Source of the DNA: Rhizobium sp. CF122
GTDB taxonomy: Bacteria; Pseudomonadota; Alphaproteobacteria; Rhizobiales; Rhizobiaceae
DNA length: 64,000 nt
Direction of reading: 5' to 3'
Assembly (NCBI RefSeq): GCF_000282035.1
Contig: NZ_AKKA01000096.1
Coordinates: 62,001 to 126,000 of the forward strand
Every line of letters begins with the position of its first letter. Within the stretch, counting starts at the first letter, position 1. The notes under the pieces are model-generated. The model made no database searches. It was not told the origin of the DNA and saw only the letters and a program-made list of their open reading frames with translations. The translations under genes and the position numbers were made by a program. Shown piece after piece: positions 46,082-54,890 of this stretch.

Positions 46082-47128
46082 GTGATCAGAATTTCTATCG
46101 ACCTCATGGGTGGCGACCATGGTCCCCAGGTTGTCATCCCCGGCGCCGCCAAGGCACTGGAAAGACATCCCGATATTTCCTTCGTGATGTATGGTTTGAA
46201 GGAACAGTGCGAGCCGGTTCTCGACAGGTTTCCAAAGCTTAAGGAAAAGACTGTCTTCCACGATTGCGAACTGGCCGTCCGTATGGACGAGAAGCCGAGT
46301 CAGGCGCTTCGCCGCGGTCGTTATGTCTCCACCATGTGGCGGACGATCGAGGCGGTGAAGACGAAGGAGGCCGACGTTGCCGTGTCGGCCGGCAATACCG
46401 GCGCCCTCATGGCGATGGCCAAGTTCTGTCTGCGCACGATGGCCAATATCGAGCGGCCGGCGATCGCCGCCATCTGGCCGACGCTGAAGGGCGAAAGCAT
46501 CGTTCTCGACGTCGGCGCGACGATCGGCGCGGATTCGCAGCAGTTGATGGATTTCGCCCTCATGGGTGGGGCAATGGCCCGCGCGCTGTTTGAGATCGAA
46601 CGTCCGACGATCGGCTTGCTGAACGTCGGTGTCGAAGAGATCAAGGGGCAGGAAGAGGTGAAGGAGGCGGGGCGGCTGCTCCGCGAGGCGAACATCGACT
46701 CGCTCGAGTACTATGGCTTCGTCGAAGGAAACGATCTCGGCAAGGGGACCGTCGACGTCGTCGTGACCGAAGGCTTCTCCGGCAACATCGCGCTGAAGGC
46801 GGCCGAAGGCACTGCGCGCCAGATCAGCGAGTATCTGCGCGCCGCAATGTCGCGCACGCTGCTTGCCAAGATCGGCTACTTCTTCGCCAAAGGCGCGTTC
46901 GACATGCTGCGCGAAAAGATGGATCCGAGCCGGGTTAACGGCGGCGTCTTCCTTGGCCTCAACGGCGTCGTCATCAAGAGCCACGGCGGCGCCAGCGCCG
47001 AGGGCATCGCTGCAGCCATCGAGGTCGGCTACGACATGGCCAAGAATGGCCTCAATCAGAAAATAGAAAACGATCTTCAAAAGTATCATGCCAAGCGGCT
47101 GCCCCCGATCGGGCCGGAAGCCGCATGA
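46082..47128 (+). CDS. plsX: Phosphate acyltransferase PlsX
   Basis: A 348-residue enzyme that makes acyl-phosphate from acyl-ACP for phospholipid synthesis. ISIDLMGGDHGPQVVIPGA at the N-terminus and SAGNTGALMAMA near 104 are the family signatures. It starts with GTG. The start of fabH follows after 19 bases, so lipid and fatty-acid initiation genes are cotranscribed. Confidence 0.96.
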   Translation: MIRISIDLMGGDHGPQVVIPGAAKALERHPDISFVMYGLKEQCEPVLDRFPKLKEKTVFHDCELAVRMDEKPSQALRRGRYVSTMWRTIEAVKTKEADVAVSAGNTGALMAMAKFCLRTMANIERPAIAAIWPTLKGESIVLDVGATIGADSQQLMDFALMGGAMARALFEIERPTIGLLNVGVEEIKGQEEVKEAGRLLREANIDSLEYYGFVEGNDLGKGTVDVVVTEGFSGNIALKAAEGTARQISEYLRAAMSRTLLAKIGYFFAKGAFDMLREKMDPSRVNGGVFLGLNGVVIKSHGGASAEGIAAAIEVGYDMAKNGLNQKIENDLQKYHAKRLPPIGPEAA

Positions 47129-47147
47129 GCGACGAGGTTTAAGCAAT

Positions 47148-48119
47148 ATGATCCGTTCAGTTGTTCGCGGGTTCGGAGCCGCACTTCCGAAACGCGTTAT
47201 GACCAATCGCGACATGGAAGATGTCGTGGACACATCAGACGAATGGATTGTCCAGCGCACTGGCATCCGCCAGCGCTACATTGCCGGCGAGGGCGAGACG
47301 ACTTCGTCGCTCGGCGAAGCGGCAGCGCGCGCAGCGCTCGACCGGGCTGGTCTGACCCCGGCCGACATCGATGTCATCATCTGTGCCACCTCAACGCCCG
47401 ATAACACCTTTCCGGCGACTGCCGTCAATATCCAGAACCGACTGGGCATGCACCATGGCTTTGCCTTCGACGTGCAGGCCGTGTGCACGGGCTTCGTCTA
47501 CGCAGTGACGACCGCCGACGCCTATATCAGGGGCGGTCTCGCCAAGCGTGTGCTGGTGATCGGCGCCGAGACCTTCTCGCGCATTCTCGACTGGAACGAT
47601 CGCACGACCTGCGTCCTCTTCGGCGACGGCGCCGGCGCAATCGTGCTGGAAGCTGCGGAAGGCGAGGGCACGACCGTCGATCGCGGCGTGCTGACGGCGC
47701 ATCTGCGTTCCGACGGCTCCCACAAGGAAAAGCTTTACGTGGATGGTGGCCCCTCGACGACTGGCACAGTTGGCAAGCTTCGCATGGAAGGCCGCGAAGT
47801 CTTCAAATATGCGGTCGGCATGATCACCGACGTCATTCAGGCTGCCTTCGACGCGACAGGGACGACTGCTGACGATCTCGACTGGCTCGTGCCGCACCAG
47901 GCCAATCGTCGCATCATCGATGGTTCCGCCAAGAAGTTGCATATTGCTCCAGAGAAAGTAGTCGTTACGGTTGATCTTCACGGCAACACCTCTGCCGCCT
48001 CGATTCCGCTCGCGCTGGCGACGGCTGCCGGCGATGGCCGCATCAAGGAAGGCGATCTGGTGATGCTGGAAGCGATGGGCGGCGGCTTTACCTGGGGCGC
48101 CGCACTCCTGCGCTGGTAA
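47148..48119 (+). CDS. fabH: 3-oxoacyl-[acyl-carrier-protein] synthase III
   Basis: A 323-residue condensing enzyme that starts fatty-acid synthesis from acetyl-CoA and malonyl-ACP. The Cys-His-Asn triad is visible: VQAVCTGFVYA near residue 113, PHQANRRI near 250 and HGNTSAASIP near 278. It lies in a plsX-fabH-ihfA series. Confidence 0.96.
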   Translation: MIRSVVRGFGAALPKRVMTNRDMEDVVDTSDEWIVQRTGIRQRYIAGEGETTSSLGEAAARAALDRAGLTPADIDVIICATSTPDNTFPATAVNIQNRLGMHHGFAFDVQAVCTGFVYAVTTADAYIRGGLAKRVLVIGAETFSRILDWNDRTTCVLFGDGAGAIVLEAAEGEGTTVDRGVLTAHLRSDGSHKEKLYVDGGPSTTGTVGKLRMEGREVFKYAVGMITDVIQAAFDATGTTADDLDWLVPHQANRRIIDGSAKKLHIAPEKVVVTVDLHGNTSAASIPLALATAAGDGRIKEGDLVMLEAMGGGFTWGAALLRW

Positions 48120-48226
48120 CCCGAAAATCCAAAAAACTACCGACGAACAAGAGCTTGACCGTGAGGCGCAAGACAAATACTCTTTATTCGCTTTCATAAT
48201 ATAATTGGCAAATGGGCGGGGAAACC

Positions 48227-48565
48227 ATGACCGGAAAGACAGTGACGCGAGCAGACCTGGCGGAATCGGTTTTTCGCAAGGTCGGTCTTTCGAGAACCGA
48301 ATCTGCTGAGCTCGTGGAAACTGTCATCGACGAGATTTGTAACGCGATTGTTCGCGGCGAAACTGTCAAGCTTTCGTCTTTTGCGACCTTCCAGGTGCGC
48401 GACAAAAATGAGCGCATCGGACGTAACCCCAAGACCGGCGAGGAAGTGCCGATCTCTCCCCGCCGCGTCATGACCTTCAAGGCGTCGAATGTCTTGAAGA
48501 CGCGGATTCTCAAGGCGCATACCCTCCGCAAGACCAAGCAGAAGACCGCCAATCCGGCCTCCTGA
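48227..48565 (+). CDS. ihfA: Integration host factor subunit alpha
   Basis: A 112-residue DNA-bending protein of the HU/IHF family. TVTRADLAESVFRKVGLS and the beta-arm GRNPKTGEEVPISPRRVMTFKAS are diagnostic; the longer basic tail is typical of alphaproteobacteria. GGGG is seven bases before the ATG at 48227; an ATG at 48212 would add five residues. Confidence 0.95.
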   Translation: MTGKTVTRADLAESVFRKVGLSRTESAELVETVIDEICNAIVRGETVKLSSFATFQVRDKNERIGRNPKTGEEVPISPRRVMTFKASNVLKTRILKAHTLRKTKQKTANPAS

Positions 48566-48578
48566 TCGGACCCAAAAA

Positions 48579-48595
48579 GAGAGAATCGTTCTCTC
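48579..48595 (+). terminator. Hairpin after ihfA
   Basis: GAGAGAA and TTCTCTC pair perfectly around a three-base loop 14 bases past the ihfA stop. Only GTTTG follows, so it is a weak terminator candidate. Confidence 0.5.
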
Positions 48596-48783
48596 GTTTG
48601 CCGACAACAACTATAATCTTCCCTGAACGATCTGTGCGGTATTCAAGACGTGACTTGAATTCACGGCGTCAAACCGTTGAAATATGATGAGTCGCGGCTC
48701 GGTTCTGGCGTTCGTGAGATACAGCCGCGTCTTATCAGCCGAACAGACGCGCGGCACGCCCCGAGACCGCGTAGGGAGTAAGG

Positions 48784-49326
48784 ATGTTGGATAAGAGCCC
48801 CGATGCGTTCCGCACCATCAGCGAGGTGGCGGACGACCTAGACCTTCCACAGCATGTCCTGCGCTTCTGGGAAACGCGGTTTCCGCAGATCAAGCCGATG
48901 AAGCGCGGCGGCGGCCGACGTTACTACAGGCCCGAGGATGTCGATCTCCTGAAGGGCATCCGGCACCTGCTCTATGATCACGGCTATACCATCAAGGGTG
49001 TGCAGAAGCTCTTGAAGACCAATGGCAACAAGTTCGTCATAGCGATCGGACATGGCGACCTTGCCAGCGTTCAGGCATTGACGGGCGGCCAGCAGGAGGG
49101 CGCCGATGCCGCCGAACCGCGGGTCGGGATGTCCGAGGAGGATCAGCTCGTCGGCCGCGCGAAACCACCGATCACCCGCCGGTTTTTTAATTTTGGCGGT
49201 GGCGATGAAGAATCTCCCGAAGTTTCGATCGGCAAGTCGAGCATCGGTAAGGAGGATCGGGCTCTGCTCCAGGAAGCACTCTACGATCTCCTCGAATGCA
49301 AGCGCTTGCTGGACCAGGTTCGCTGA
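48784..49326 (+). CDS. MerR-family transcriptional regulator
   Basis: A 180-residue protein with an N-terminal MerR winged helix (TISEVADDLDLPQHVLRFWETRFPQIKPMKRGGGRRYYRPEDV, about residues 12-55) and a short C-terminal coiled coil. No metal-binding cysteines are present. Its place after plsX-fabH-ihfA is conserved in Rhizobiales; the regulon is unknown. AGGGAGTAAGG precedes the ATG. The 218-base gap before it shows no gene. Confidence 0.93.
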   Translation: MLDKSPDAFRTISEVADDLDLPQHVLRFWETRFPQIKPMKRGGGRRYYRPEDVDLLKGIRHLLYDHGYTIKGVQKLLKTNGNKFVIAIGHGDLASVQALTGGQQEGADAAEPRVGMSEEDQLVGRAKPPITRRFFNFGGGDEESPEVSIGKSSIGKEDRALLQEALYDLLECKRLLDQVR

Positions 49327-49440
49327 GCGCCAGGCGCCTTTGGCTTAGTGAGTGAAACGTCGCGCGTCTTCGGGCGCAGCCTCTGCCGGGTTCACAGCAG
49401 TTGGCCGAGTTCAATATCAGTCAGTACCAGGGAAACTTTC

Positions 49441-50106
49441 GTGACCGCCTCTCATTCCGTTCCCGGCAAATTCTACGACGCCTTCCTGTTCGATATGGAC
49501 GGCACGCTCTTGAATTCCATTGCGGTGGTCGAACGCGTCTGGAGCGAATGGGCGATCCGGTATGGCTTCGAGCCGGAGGTCTTCCTCAAGACGATCCACG
49601 GCATTCGCGCGTCCGACGTCATTCGGCAACTGGCGCTGCCAGGCGTAGATCCGGAGTATGAGGCAAGGCAATTGCTGAAGGAGGAGATGGAAGATGTTGG
49701 GGGCATCGTCGCGATTCCCGGCGCTATCGATTTCCTGAACGGCATTCCGCCGGAAAAGTGGGCGATCGTAACGTCGGCACCGATCGAACTCGCCAGGCGC
49801 CGCATGGCAGCGGCTGGCATTCCCACACCGGTAGCAATGGTAAGCGGTGAAGAAGTGGCGGCCGGCAAACCGAGCCCGGAATGCTACCTGCTGGGCGCCA
49901 AACGCCTCGGAGTCGATCCGACGAAATGCCTGGTGTTCGAAGATGCCGTTGCCGGTATTCTCGCAGGCGAAGCGGCGGGGGCAGATGTGACGGTCATTAC
50001 AGAAACGCATACGACGCCGTTCGCAACGCCGCACTTTTCGATCCCCGATTATCGGGGTTGGCGTGTCGACAGCGGCCCCGACGGCCGCGTTGCGTTGGTC
50101 AAATAG
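49441..50106 (+). CDS. HAD-family sugar-phosphatase-like hydrolase
   Basis: A 221-residue HAD hydrolase: FDMDGTLLNS (nucleophile Asp near residue 15), VTSAP as motif II, AGKPSPE with the motif III Lys, and VFEDAVAGILAG as motif IV. The cap is of the small alpha-helical type seen in beta-phosphoglucomutase and glycerol-3-phosphatase-like enzymes. A GTG at 49441 with AGGGA upstream is the likely start, since the part before it lacks conservation. Confidence 0.87.
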   Translation: MTASHSVPGKFYDAFLFDMDGTLLNSIAVVERVWSEWAIRYGFEPEVFLKTIHGIRASDVIRQLALPGVDPEYEARQLLKEEMEDVGGIVAIPGAIDFLNGIPPEKWAIVTSAPIELARRRMAAAGIPTPVAMVSGEEVAAGKPSPECYLLGAKRLGVDPTKCLVFEDAVAGILAGEAAGADVTVITETHTTPFATPHFSIPDYRGWRVDSGPDGRVALVK

Positions 50107-50112
50107 CTGCTG

Positions 50113-50307
50113 CTAGTGCTTGCGCTGTTGCTGCGCCTGCTTCTTCATGCGCTCGAAGGCAGCAAGCATCTTTGCCTTGACCGAACCCAGTGTTCCCAGT
50201 TCGTGGCCGCAGGTGAAGCAGATAAGTATATCGGTGTCGAGCGGCTCGGGTCGCTCGAACTTCATTCGGGTGTTCCTGCATTTCGGGCAGGGGATCTCGA
50301 TCTGCAT
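50113..50307 (-). CDS. Small zinc-ribbon protein
   Basis: A 64-residue protein with two CxxC pairs (CPKC near residue 8 and CFTCGHE near 34-37) forming a zinc ribbon, and a basic Gln-rich tail ending QQQRKH. It is probably a nucleic-acid-binding or ribosome-associated protein; nothing more can be said. GGA lies ten bases before the ATG at 50307, which starts the ribbon; the open frame beyond it is not conserved. Confidence 0.7.
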   Translation of the reverse strand: MQIEIPCPKCRNTRMKFERPEPLDTDILICFTCGHELGTLGSVKAKMLAAFERMKKQAQQQRKH

Positions 50308-50426
50308 GTTCTTATCCAAAGTCTTGCGTTTCGCAGGTCTCTTAGTCGGGTAGGGCGGATCGAGCAAGCCTTTTGAGCTACCTGCCAATAGCGGCAGTTT
50401 CCTGCGGTTCGCAGGCGAAGGCAAAA

Positions 50427-50861
50427 CTATCGACAAGCGAAGAAAGTCGAGTAGCCTCCGACCACGGATACTCCCGCATATCGCAGGTTAGGTCGAAGCA
50501 GGTTCGTGTTATGGCCCGGGGAACTCCTCCAGCCAGAAAAAAGCTGCTGTGGAGTCATATATCCAACACCGACGTTTTCCGAACACACCACACTGAGGCC
50601 CGCAGCTCTGGCTTGAGCCGATCTCTGGCGGAAGCCATCGTGGCTGATGGTTCTTCGAGCTGCTTGGTACCGGCTATGTTGCCGGGCCAACGCTTTCAAA
50701 GTGCCATTTGCGGCGAGGGGAGATAGGCCACGGCTCGTCCTGTAGGAATTGATGAGAGTCAGCGTCTGGGCGCCAAAATCGCCTATCGTCGTTGGCTGCT
50801 GTGCCGCACTTATGCATGCCGAACTCAGAACCACAATTGCTATTGTTTTTAGGGTTTTCAT
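50427..50861 (-). CDS. Secreted CAP/SCP-domain protein
   Basis: A 144-residue protein with an N-terminal signal peptide (about residues 1-20). The CAP fold is shown by TLINSYRTSRGLSPLAANGTLKALARQHS, ISHDGF (zinc-site His) and CSENVG, and by GWRSSPGHNTNLLRPN. Roles range from membrane-lipid binding to proteolysis. The ATG at 50861 with GGGGA upstream begins the signal peptide. It is divergent from a long gene-poor stretch. Confidence 0.85.
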   Translation of the reverse strand: MKTLKTIAIVVLSSACISAAQQPTTIGDFGAQTLTLINSYRTSRGLSPLAANGTLKALARQHSRYQAARRTISHDGFRQRSAQARAAGLSVVCSENVGVGYMTPQQLFSGWRSSPGHNTNLLRPNLRYAGVSVVGGYSTFFACR

Positions 50862-51441
50862 GGTCGGATTTCCCCATCTTGGCAACGATTCGCCTTTGGC
50901 TGGTCTGCCATGGAGCAGACACAAAGCAAGCGGTCTTGGCAACCGAGGTGCGCCACGGGACTGTTATATCGCGCGGACGGCCGGCTGTGTTTTGCCGCAG
51001 AGGGCGCCGAGCGCTTGAGATTCCATAGGTTCGGTAAAAAAGTCGAGCCACATTGGGTTGTTACAGGTCTGTTCGCCGTGGCGCTCGAGGTGCCAAGCGT
51101 CGTTGGTGACAATCCGGGCGATACACTAGGAAATTAGGTCAGAAACGGGTCATCCGTGGGATCGGCCCATGACCGGGGGATTGCTACCGTCGATCCCTCG
51201 AAGTTGCTGATATGCCAATATCAATCGCGCGTCTGGTCGCGAAGTGTCCACATCTTTCGTCGTTTAAGGTGAGTTTTGCTGTTTACATTTGTTGTTCACA
51301 TTTGCTCAAATCAGATTTGAGCTTTGAGAAGCCCTTCTCACGCTCGACGTTACGATGCGCGAGCTAGCAATGATCGGCGCTGATAAGAACAGCGCCGAGT
51401 GTTCCATCGGCTTCTGACTACTGAAGAAAAGGGGAGTGTGC
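50862..51441 (+). other. Gene-poor region upstream of the 51.4-kb glycosyltransferase
   Basis: No convincing gene is seen in these 580 bases; short open frames lack ribosome-binding sites and look like shadows. The right end holds the direct repeats and palindrome described separately and an AGGGGAG site. The left end holds the CAP promoter. An undetected small RNA cannot be excluded. Confidence 0.35.
51282..51322 (+). promoter_or_regulatory. Tandem 13-bp repeats and perfect palindrome
   Basis: TTTACATTTGTTG (51282) and TTCACATTTGCTC (51295) are tandem 13-base repeats matching at 10 positions. The perfect palindrome GCTCAAATC-A-GATTTGAGC spans 51304-51322. The core ATTTG occurs three times and CAAAT once within 35 bases. 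It is about 120 bases before the glycosyltransferase start and looks like a regulator-binding site. Confidence 0.5.
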
Positions 51442-52140
51442 ATGGCAGACTTATCAGTCTACATCGGTTGGGATTCACGCGAAGATATCGCCTATGAAGT
51501 TGCGAAGGAATCGCTGCTCGAACATGCCTCGATCGAGGTCGATGTACACCCAATCAAGCTGCAGGATCTAATCGACCGTGGTGTCTACACCCGCGCGGTC
51601 GATCCGCTGGCATCAACGGAATTTACCTATTCCCGCTTCTTCACGCCATGGCTTGCCGATTACAAGGGCTGGGCTTTGTTTTGCGATTGCGATTTCCTGT
51701 TCTTTGGCGACGTCGCTGACCTGCTGCAGTATCGCAATGAAGACCAGGCCGTTGCCTGCGTCCATCATGATTACACGCCGAAGGAAGGCGTAAAGATGGA
51801 TGGCAAGATCCAGACAACTTATCCGCGGAAGAACTGGTCGTCGTTCATGCTCTTCAATTGCGGCCATCCGTCCACCCGCAACCTGACGCCGGAACGCATC
51901 AACGCCGAAACCGGCGCGTTTCTTCATCGTCTCCAATGGGCCGATGACAGCGAGATCGGAGAAATTCCGGAAGAGTGGAACTGGCTGGAAGGCTGGAGCT
52001 CAAAGCCGTCCGCCGGCTATCCGAAGGGCGTTCACTACACCAACGGCGGCCCTTGGTTCAAGAACTGGCAGGATGTCGAGTATGCTCAAAAGTGGCTCGA
52101 CAAGGCGCTCGCGATCGATCCGCAGTTCGCCCCGGTGTGA
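51442..52140 (+). CDS. GT8-like glycosyltransferase
   Basis: A 232-residue protein. SVYIGWDSREDIAYEVAKESLLEH near the N-terminus binds the sugar nucleotide, and WALFCDCDFLFFGDVADLL near residue 75 contains the DxD metal motif. HYTNGGPWFKNW near the C-terminus carries the conserved His and Gly of the GT8/GT-A group. Related proteins are found near rhizobial surface-polysaccharide genes. Donor and acceptor are unknown. AGGGGAG precedes the ATG. Confidence 0.78.
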   Translation: MADLSVYIGWDSREDIAYEVAKESLLEHASIEVDVHPIKLQDLIDRGVYTRAVDPLASTEFTYSRFFTPWLADYKGWALFCDCDFLFFGDVADLLQYRNEDQAVACVHHDYTPKEGVKMDGKIQTTYPRKNWSSFMLFNCGHPSTRNLTPERINAETGAFLHRLQWADDSEIGEIPEEWNWLEGWSSKPSAGYPKGVHYTNGGPWFKNWQDVEYAQKWLDKALAIDPQFAPV

Positions 52141-52378
52141 CGCTTGAATCTCGGCTTTTTCGTCAAGCTTCGTTCATTGGATCGGCGCGGGAGCGCCCGA
52201 GGCGCCATATAGGGACGAACAGTGTGGTGAAAGGATACGGTGCCTTTTGGCGTCTATGTGGGAGCGCCGGAGCGCCTGGTGAAAACTGGGGCAGGCGAAG
52301 AAGTGAAACGGAGAACGGCGATCGCGCAACTGCCTCCACGCGTTCCTTTAGCACGACAACACAAACATGGTTTGAACG

Positions 52379-53248
52379 ATGAGCAGATCTGGCGCTAGCG
52401 ATCTTGAAACGATGAACGCGACTCCTCCAGTGGAAATCAACACGGAGGACTGGAGATCGTTTTTTCTCGGCTACAGCGAGATCGTCTTGGTGGCAAATAG
52501 CGACGAGGTCGACATCGACGAGCTTGCGTCGCGCTTTCCTGAGACGACGCTCTTCATCTTCTTCAACAAGGTCTACAAGGTCCTGAGCAAACCGTTTACG
52601 CGCAATGCCCTTTTGGTGTCGCGAAGCGGAGCTCTGGGAGCCAACCTTGTCAAAAGCGGCAAAGTATCCAAGGTTCTCCAGTACTTTGATAAAAGTAGCT
52701 TCCTTGGGATCATCAATCTGACCATCGGTGACAGCGAAAAGTTCAGCCCAGCTTCCGCATTTGGTGATGTGAAAGTCAGGCATCTGGATCTGACGGATGT
52801 GTTCGCTCCGTTTTATCCAACTGCAAGTCTGCCAACCACGGGATTTGCATTGTGCTTTTGGCTCGCCAATCTCCAACTGGGAGTAACGGTCACTCTGGCC
52901 GGCTTTTCGTCCAAGCGAAGCGAGCGCTATCAGGTTCTTGACGTTCATGACTGGACGTTCGAACAAGTGGTCTTGCGACTAATGTATCGGCGCGGGAAGA
53001 TCGACATTATTGGCCGCGAGCGAACCAATTCCTATGCAGAGCTTTCCGCACACTTTCCAGAATACTCTCCTGCCGAGATCGCTTTCACGGCAAACGAGGT
53101 GCTGGCGGAGCGTCTCGTGAATTTGAGCTCATTCGTTGACAAGCTGATGCATGTGACGAGATTCCTCCGTTTCGTTGAAAGAACCTACAAGCGGCTAAAG
53201 CCAAAGACGCGCAAGGAACGGCAATGGGAGGCGATGGAACAAAAATAG
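52379..53248 (+). CDS. GT29-like (sialyltransferase-type) protein, putative
   Basis: A 289-residue protein without signal peptide or membrane segment. It has PTTG at 152-155 followed by FALCFWLANLQLG and, at 171-176, VTLAGF. This order is that of the S-motif of GT29 sialyltransferases. His190 and Glu195 (HDWTFE) match the H-x4-E VS-motif. No L-motif is obvious. I see no donor evidence; many bacteria use such folds for nonulosonic or Kdo-like sugars. Ribosome-binding sites at 52379 and 52412 are both weak. The flanking gaps hold no gene. Confidence 0.5.
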   Translation: MSRSGASDLETMNATPPVEINTEDWRSFFLGYSEIVLVANSDEVDIDELASRFPETTLFIFFNKVYKVLSKPFTRNALLVSRSGALGANLVKSGKVSKVLQYFDKSSFLGIINLTIGDSEKFSPASAFGDVKVRHLDLTDVFAPFYPTASLPTTGFALCFWLANLQLGVTVTLAGFSSKRSERYQVLDVHDWTFEQVVLRLMYRRGKIDIIGRERTNSYAELSAHFPEYSPAEIAFTANEVLAERLVNLSSFVDKLMHVTRFLRFVERTYKRLKPKTRKERQWEAMEQK

Positions 53249-53648
53249 GATCCATCGCGTCTCACCGGAATTGGGCTCGCTGCACTTCGGCATATCAATC
53301 ATCGACGGCGCGCCACGGAAGCCGTTCACAAGTGAAACTATCCATCAAGGGATCTCAACCGGGAACACTGGCAGCCCTTACGTCCGTCTGCACATTCGGT
53401 TGATTGGCTGGCTTTGTGAAAACCACCAGGTGGCGCGCTGCTGAGCGCCTGCCATGTTGCGAACGGCATCTCCAATTGGCCCAGTCGGCGTCGTTGACTT
53501 CGGATGAGAATGGAAGCGAGCTGCCCGTCGGATCTCCCCGGGATTTTCTGTGTTGAAGCGCGCTTATTCCTTTTTATTCACCGGTGGCGATTTTCCTCTT
53601 GCGTGTGGAATCCCAAAAGACTAACAGGATCAGGCCGTTTTGGCAGGT
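53249..53648 (+). other. Gene-poor region upstream of tRNA-Pro
   Basis: No gene with a start codon and ribosome-binding site is found in these 400 bases. One plus-strand frame is open from about 53251 to 53440 without a good start; it may be a decayed reading frame. The tRNA promoter should lie near 53600-53645. Confidence 0.3.
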
Positions 53649-53725
<77 letters not shown>

Positions 53726-53735
53726 TTTACATCAA

Positions 53736-53762
53736 CCTTCGGCACCCCCAGAAGCCCGAAGG
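53736..53762 (+). terminator. Hairpin after tRNA-Pro
   Basis: CCTTCGG and CCGAAGG form a 7-bp stem 11 bases after the tRNA end, with a 13-base loop and no T run; a possible processing or termination element. Confidence 0.35.
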
Positions 53763-53963
53763 TCATCTCGCCTCCTTGATGGTACTTGTCGACGAATCAA
53801 TTGTGCGGCGCCGACGCAATCGCGTTGTTCCGGCAGTATTTCCGATGCTGATGGCTGCCTGTTGAGGCTCAACGGAAATACCGCTGTCAGAAATTTGTCG
53901 TGGTAACTCGAATAATTATTAGTTTTCTGTAATATATGTCCCGCAAATGCTGGTGGATGACGC

Positions 53964-54179
53964 ATGGTAGACCGCGAGACGAGCAAAACATGCCGGGAAG
54001 CGCTATCGGAGCCCTTTGGGGCTCTGGTTGAGAAGGCCGTGTCGTCGGGTTGGCCGGAGCACGAAGTCGCGCTGGCGCTGACCGAACTGGCCGAGACCTA
54101 TGTCGTCAAGGTCAGCGCAAGGATCATCATTGAGGGCTCGCTCCAGTCGCAGCTTGCCTCGGAGCAGCTGAAGAACTGA
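53964..54179 (+). CDS. Small protein of unknown function (71 residues)
   Basis: A 71-residue, mainly helical, acidic protein (WPEHEVALALTELAETYVVKVSARIII). No membrane segment, cysteine pair or known domain is seen, apart from one Cys at position 10. An AT-rich stretch (AATAATTATTAG, TAATATA) about 20-55 bases upstream could hold a promoter, but the ribosome-binding site is weak. Rhizobia carry many such short conserved proteins; coding is likely but not certain. Confidence 0.55.
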   Translation: MVDRETSKTCREALSEPFGALVEKAVSSGWPEHEVALALTELAETYVVKVSARIIIEGSLQSQLASEQLKN

Positions 54180-54346
54180 GGCAGAACTCGCCCATCGGCA
54201 GGCTTGGCCTACGCCATTCACATAAATGTTTCCGCGAGAAATGTTCGGTTGATAAATTGCCGGCTCGCGCGCATAGTGGCCGCATCGTCGGCTATGGATG
54301 GGCGGTCGATGACAATGTTGCTGGTATTGATGGGACCTGTGGCGTC

Positions 54347-54559
54347 ATGCTCAAATCCCCAGTTCTTCCGCGTGACCTGCCGCTTTTCTCGGACGATCTC
54401 GATCTTTTGTCCGGGGTGCTTGACGATGTCTGTAAGGACAGGGGGCTCGAGCGGAACACCTCGGCCGCCGAGACTATCGGCGCGCTTCTGATCCAGCTCT
54501 ATCGACAGGGCGTCAGAGACCAGGGCAAGCTTTCGGCTCTCGCAAAGGCCTATTTGTAA
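54347..54559 (+). CDS. Small protein of unknown function (70 residues)
   Basis: A 70-residue protein: LPLFSDDLDLLSGVLDDVCKDRGLERNTSAAETIGALLIQLYRQGVRDQGKL. The pattern (charged helix, hydrophobic GALLIQLYRQG helix) is common in short rhizobial proteins of unknown role. The ATG at 54347 has only a GGGA-like site 16 bases upstream; the frame is open to 54257. It stands between the 71-residue protein gene and a convergent HTH gene. Confidence 0.55.
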   Translation: MLKSPVLPRDLPLFSDDLDLLSGVLDDVCKDRGLERNTSAAETIGALLIQLYRQGVRDQGKLSALAKAYL

Positions 54560-54586
54560 TCTCGGGTCTCCAAGAAAGATACTGGA

Positions 54587-54880
54587 TTAATCGTCGTTCG
54601 CAGCGTTGAGGTTTTCCGGGCGGATGCCTTCATCGCCCCCCGTGCGCGCCCGCAATCTCACCCCCGGTCCGCCTTCGTCGTGATTGCCGCTGGCAATAAA
54701 GATAATGCCCGCCGCTTCAAGCGCTTGCTTGACGGCGAGCAATGCGTGTGGCTCCCCGTCCTGCTCGTCGCGTTCCATTGTTTCGATGGTGGCAGCGGGC
54801 AACCCGGATGCGGCTGCCAGTTGCTCGATGCTCATTCCGGTCATGGCGCGGGCACCGCGCATTTGTGTGGCTGTAATCAT
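54587..54880 (-). CDS. XRE-type helix-turn-helix protein
   Basis: A 97-residue protein whose N-terminal half (ARAMTGMSIEQLAAASGLPAATIETMERDEQ) is a Cro/C1-type helix-turn-helix. The C-terminal half (HALLAVKQALEAAGIIFIASG) matches alphaproteobacterial XRE proteins that regulate locally. It starts close to the end of the polymerase gene and may control the neighbouring surface genes. Confidence 0.8.
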   Translation of the reverse strand: MITATQMRGARAMTGMSIEQLAAASGLPAATIETMERDEQDGEPHALLAVKQALEAAGIIFIASGNHDEGGPGVRLRARTGGDEGIRPENLNAANDD

Positions 54881-54890
54881 GAATCAAAGA

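Noticed and set aside
45806..47266. Open frame of 486 codons antisense to plsX
   Set aside because: Shadow of plsX; no conserved features, no ribosome-binding site.
50910..51137. 75-codon frame in the gap upstream of the glycosyltransferase
   Set aside because: No ribosome-binding site, low-complexity composition and no conservation evidence.
53251..53440. Possible decayed gene in the plus strand upstream of tRNA-Pro
   Set aside because: About 60 open codons with no start codon, ribosome-binding site or recognisable similarity; could be chance.
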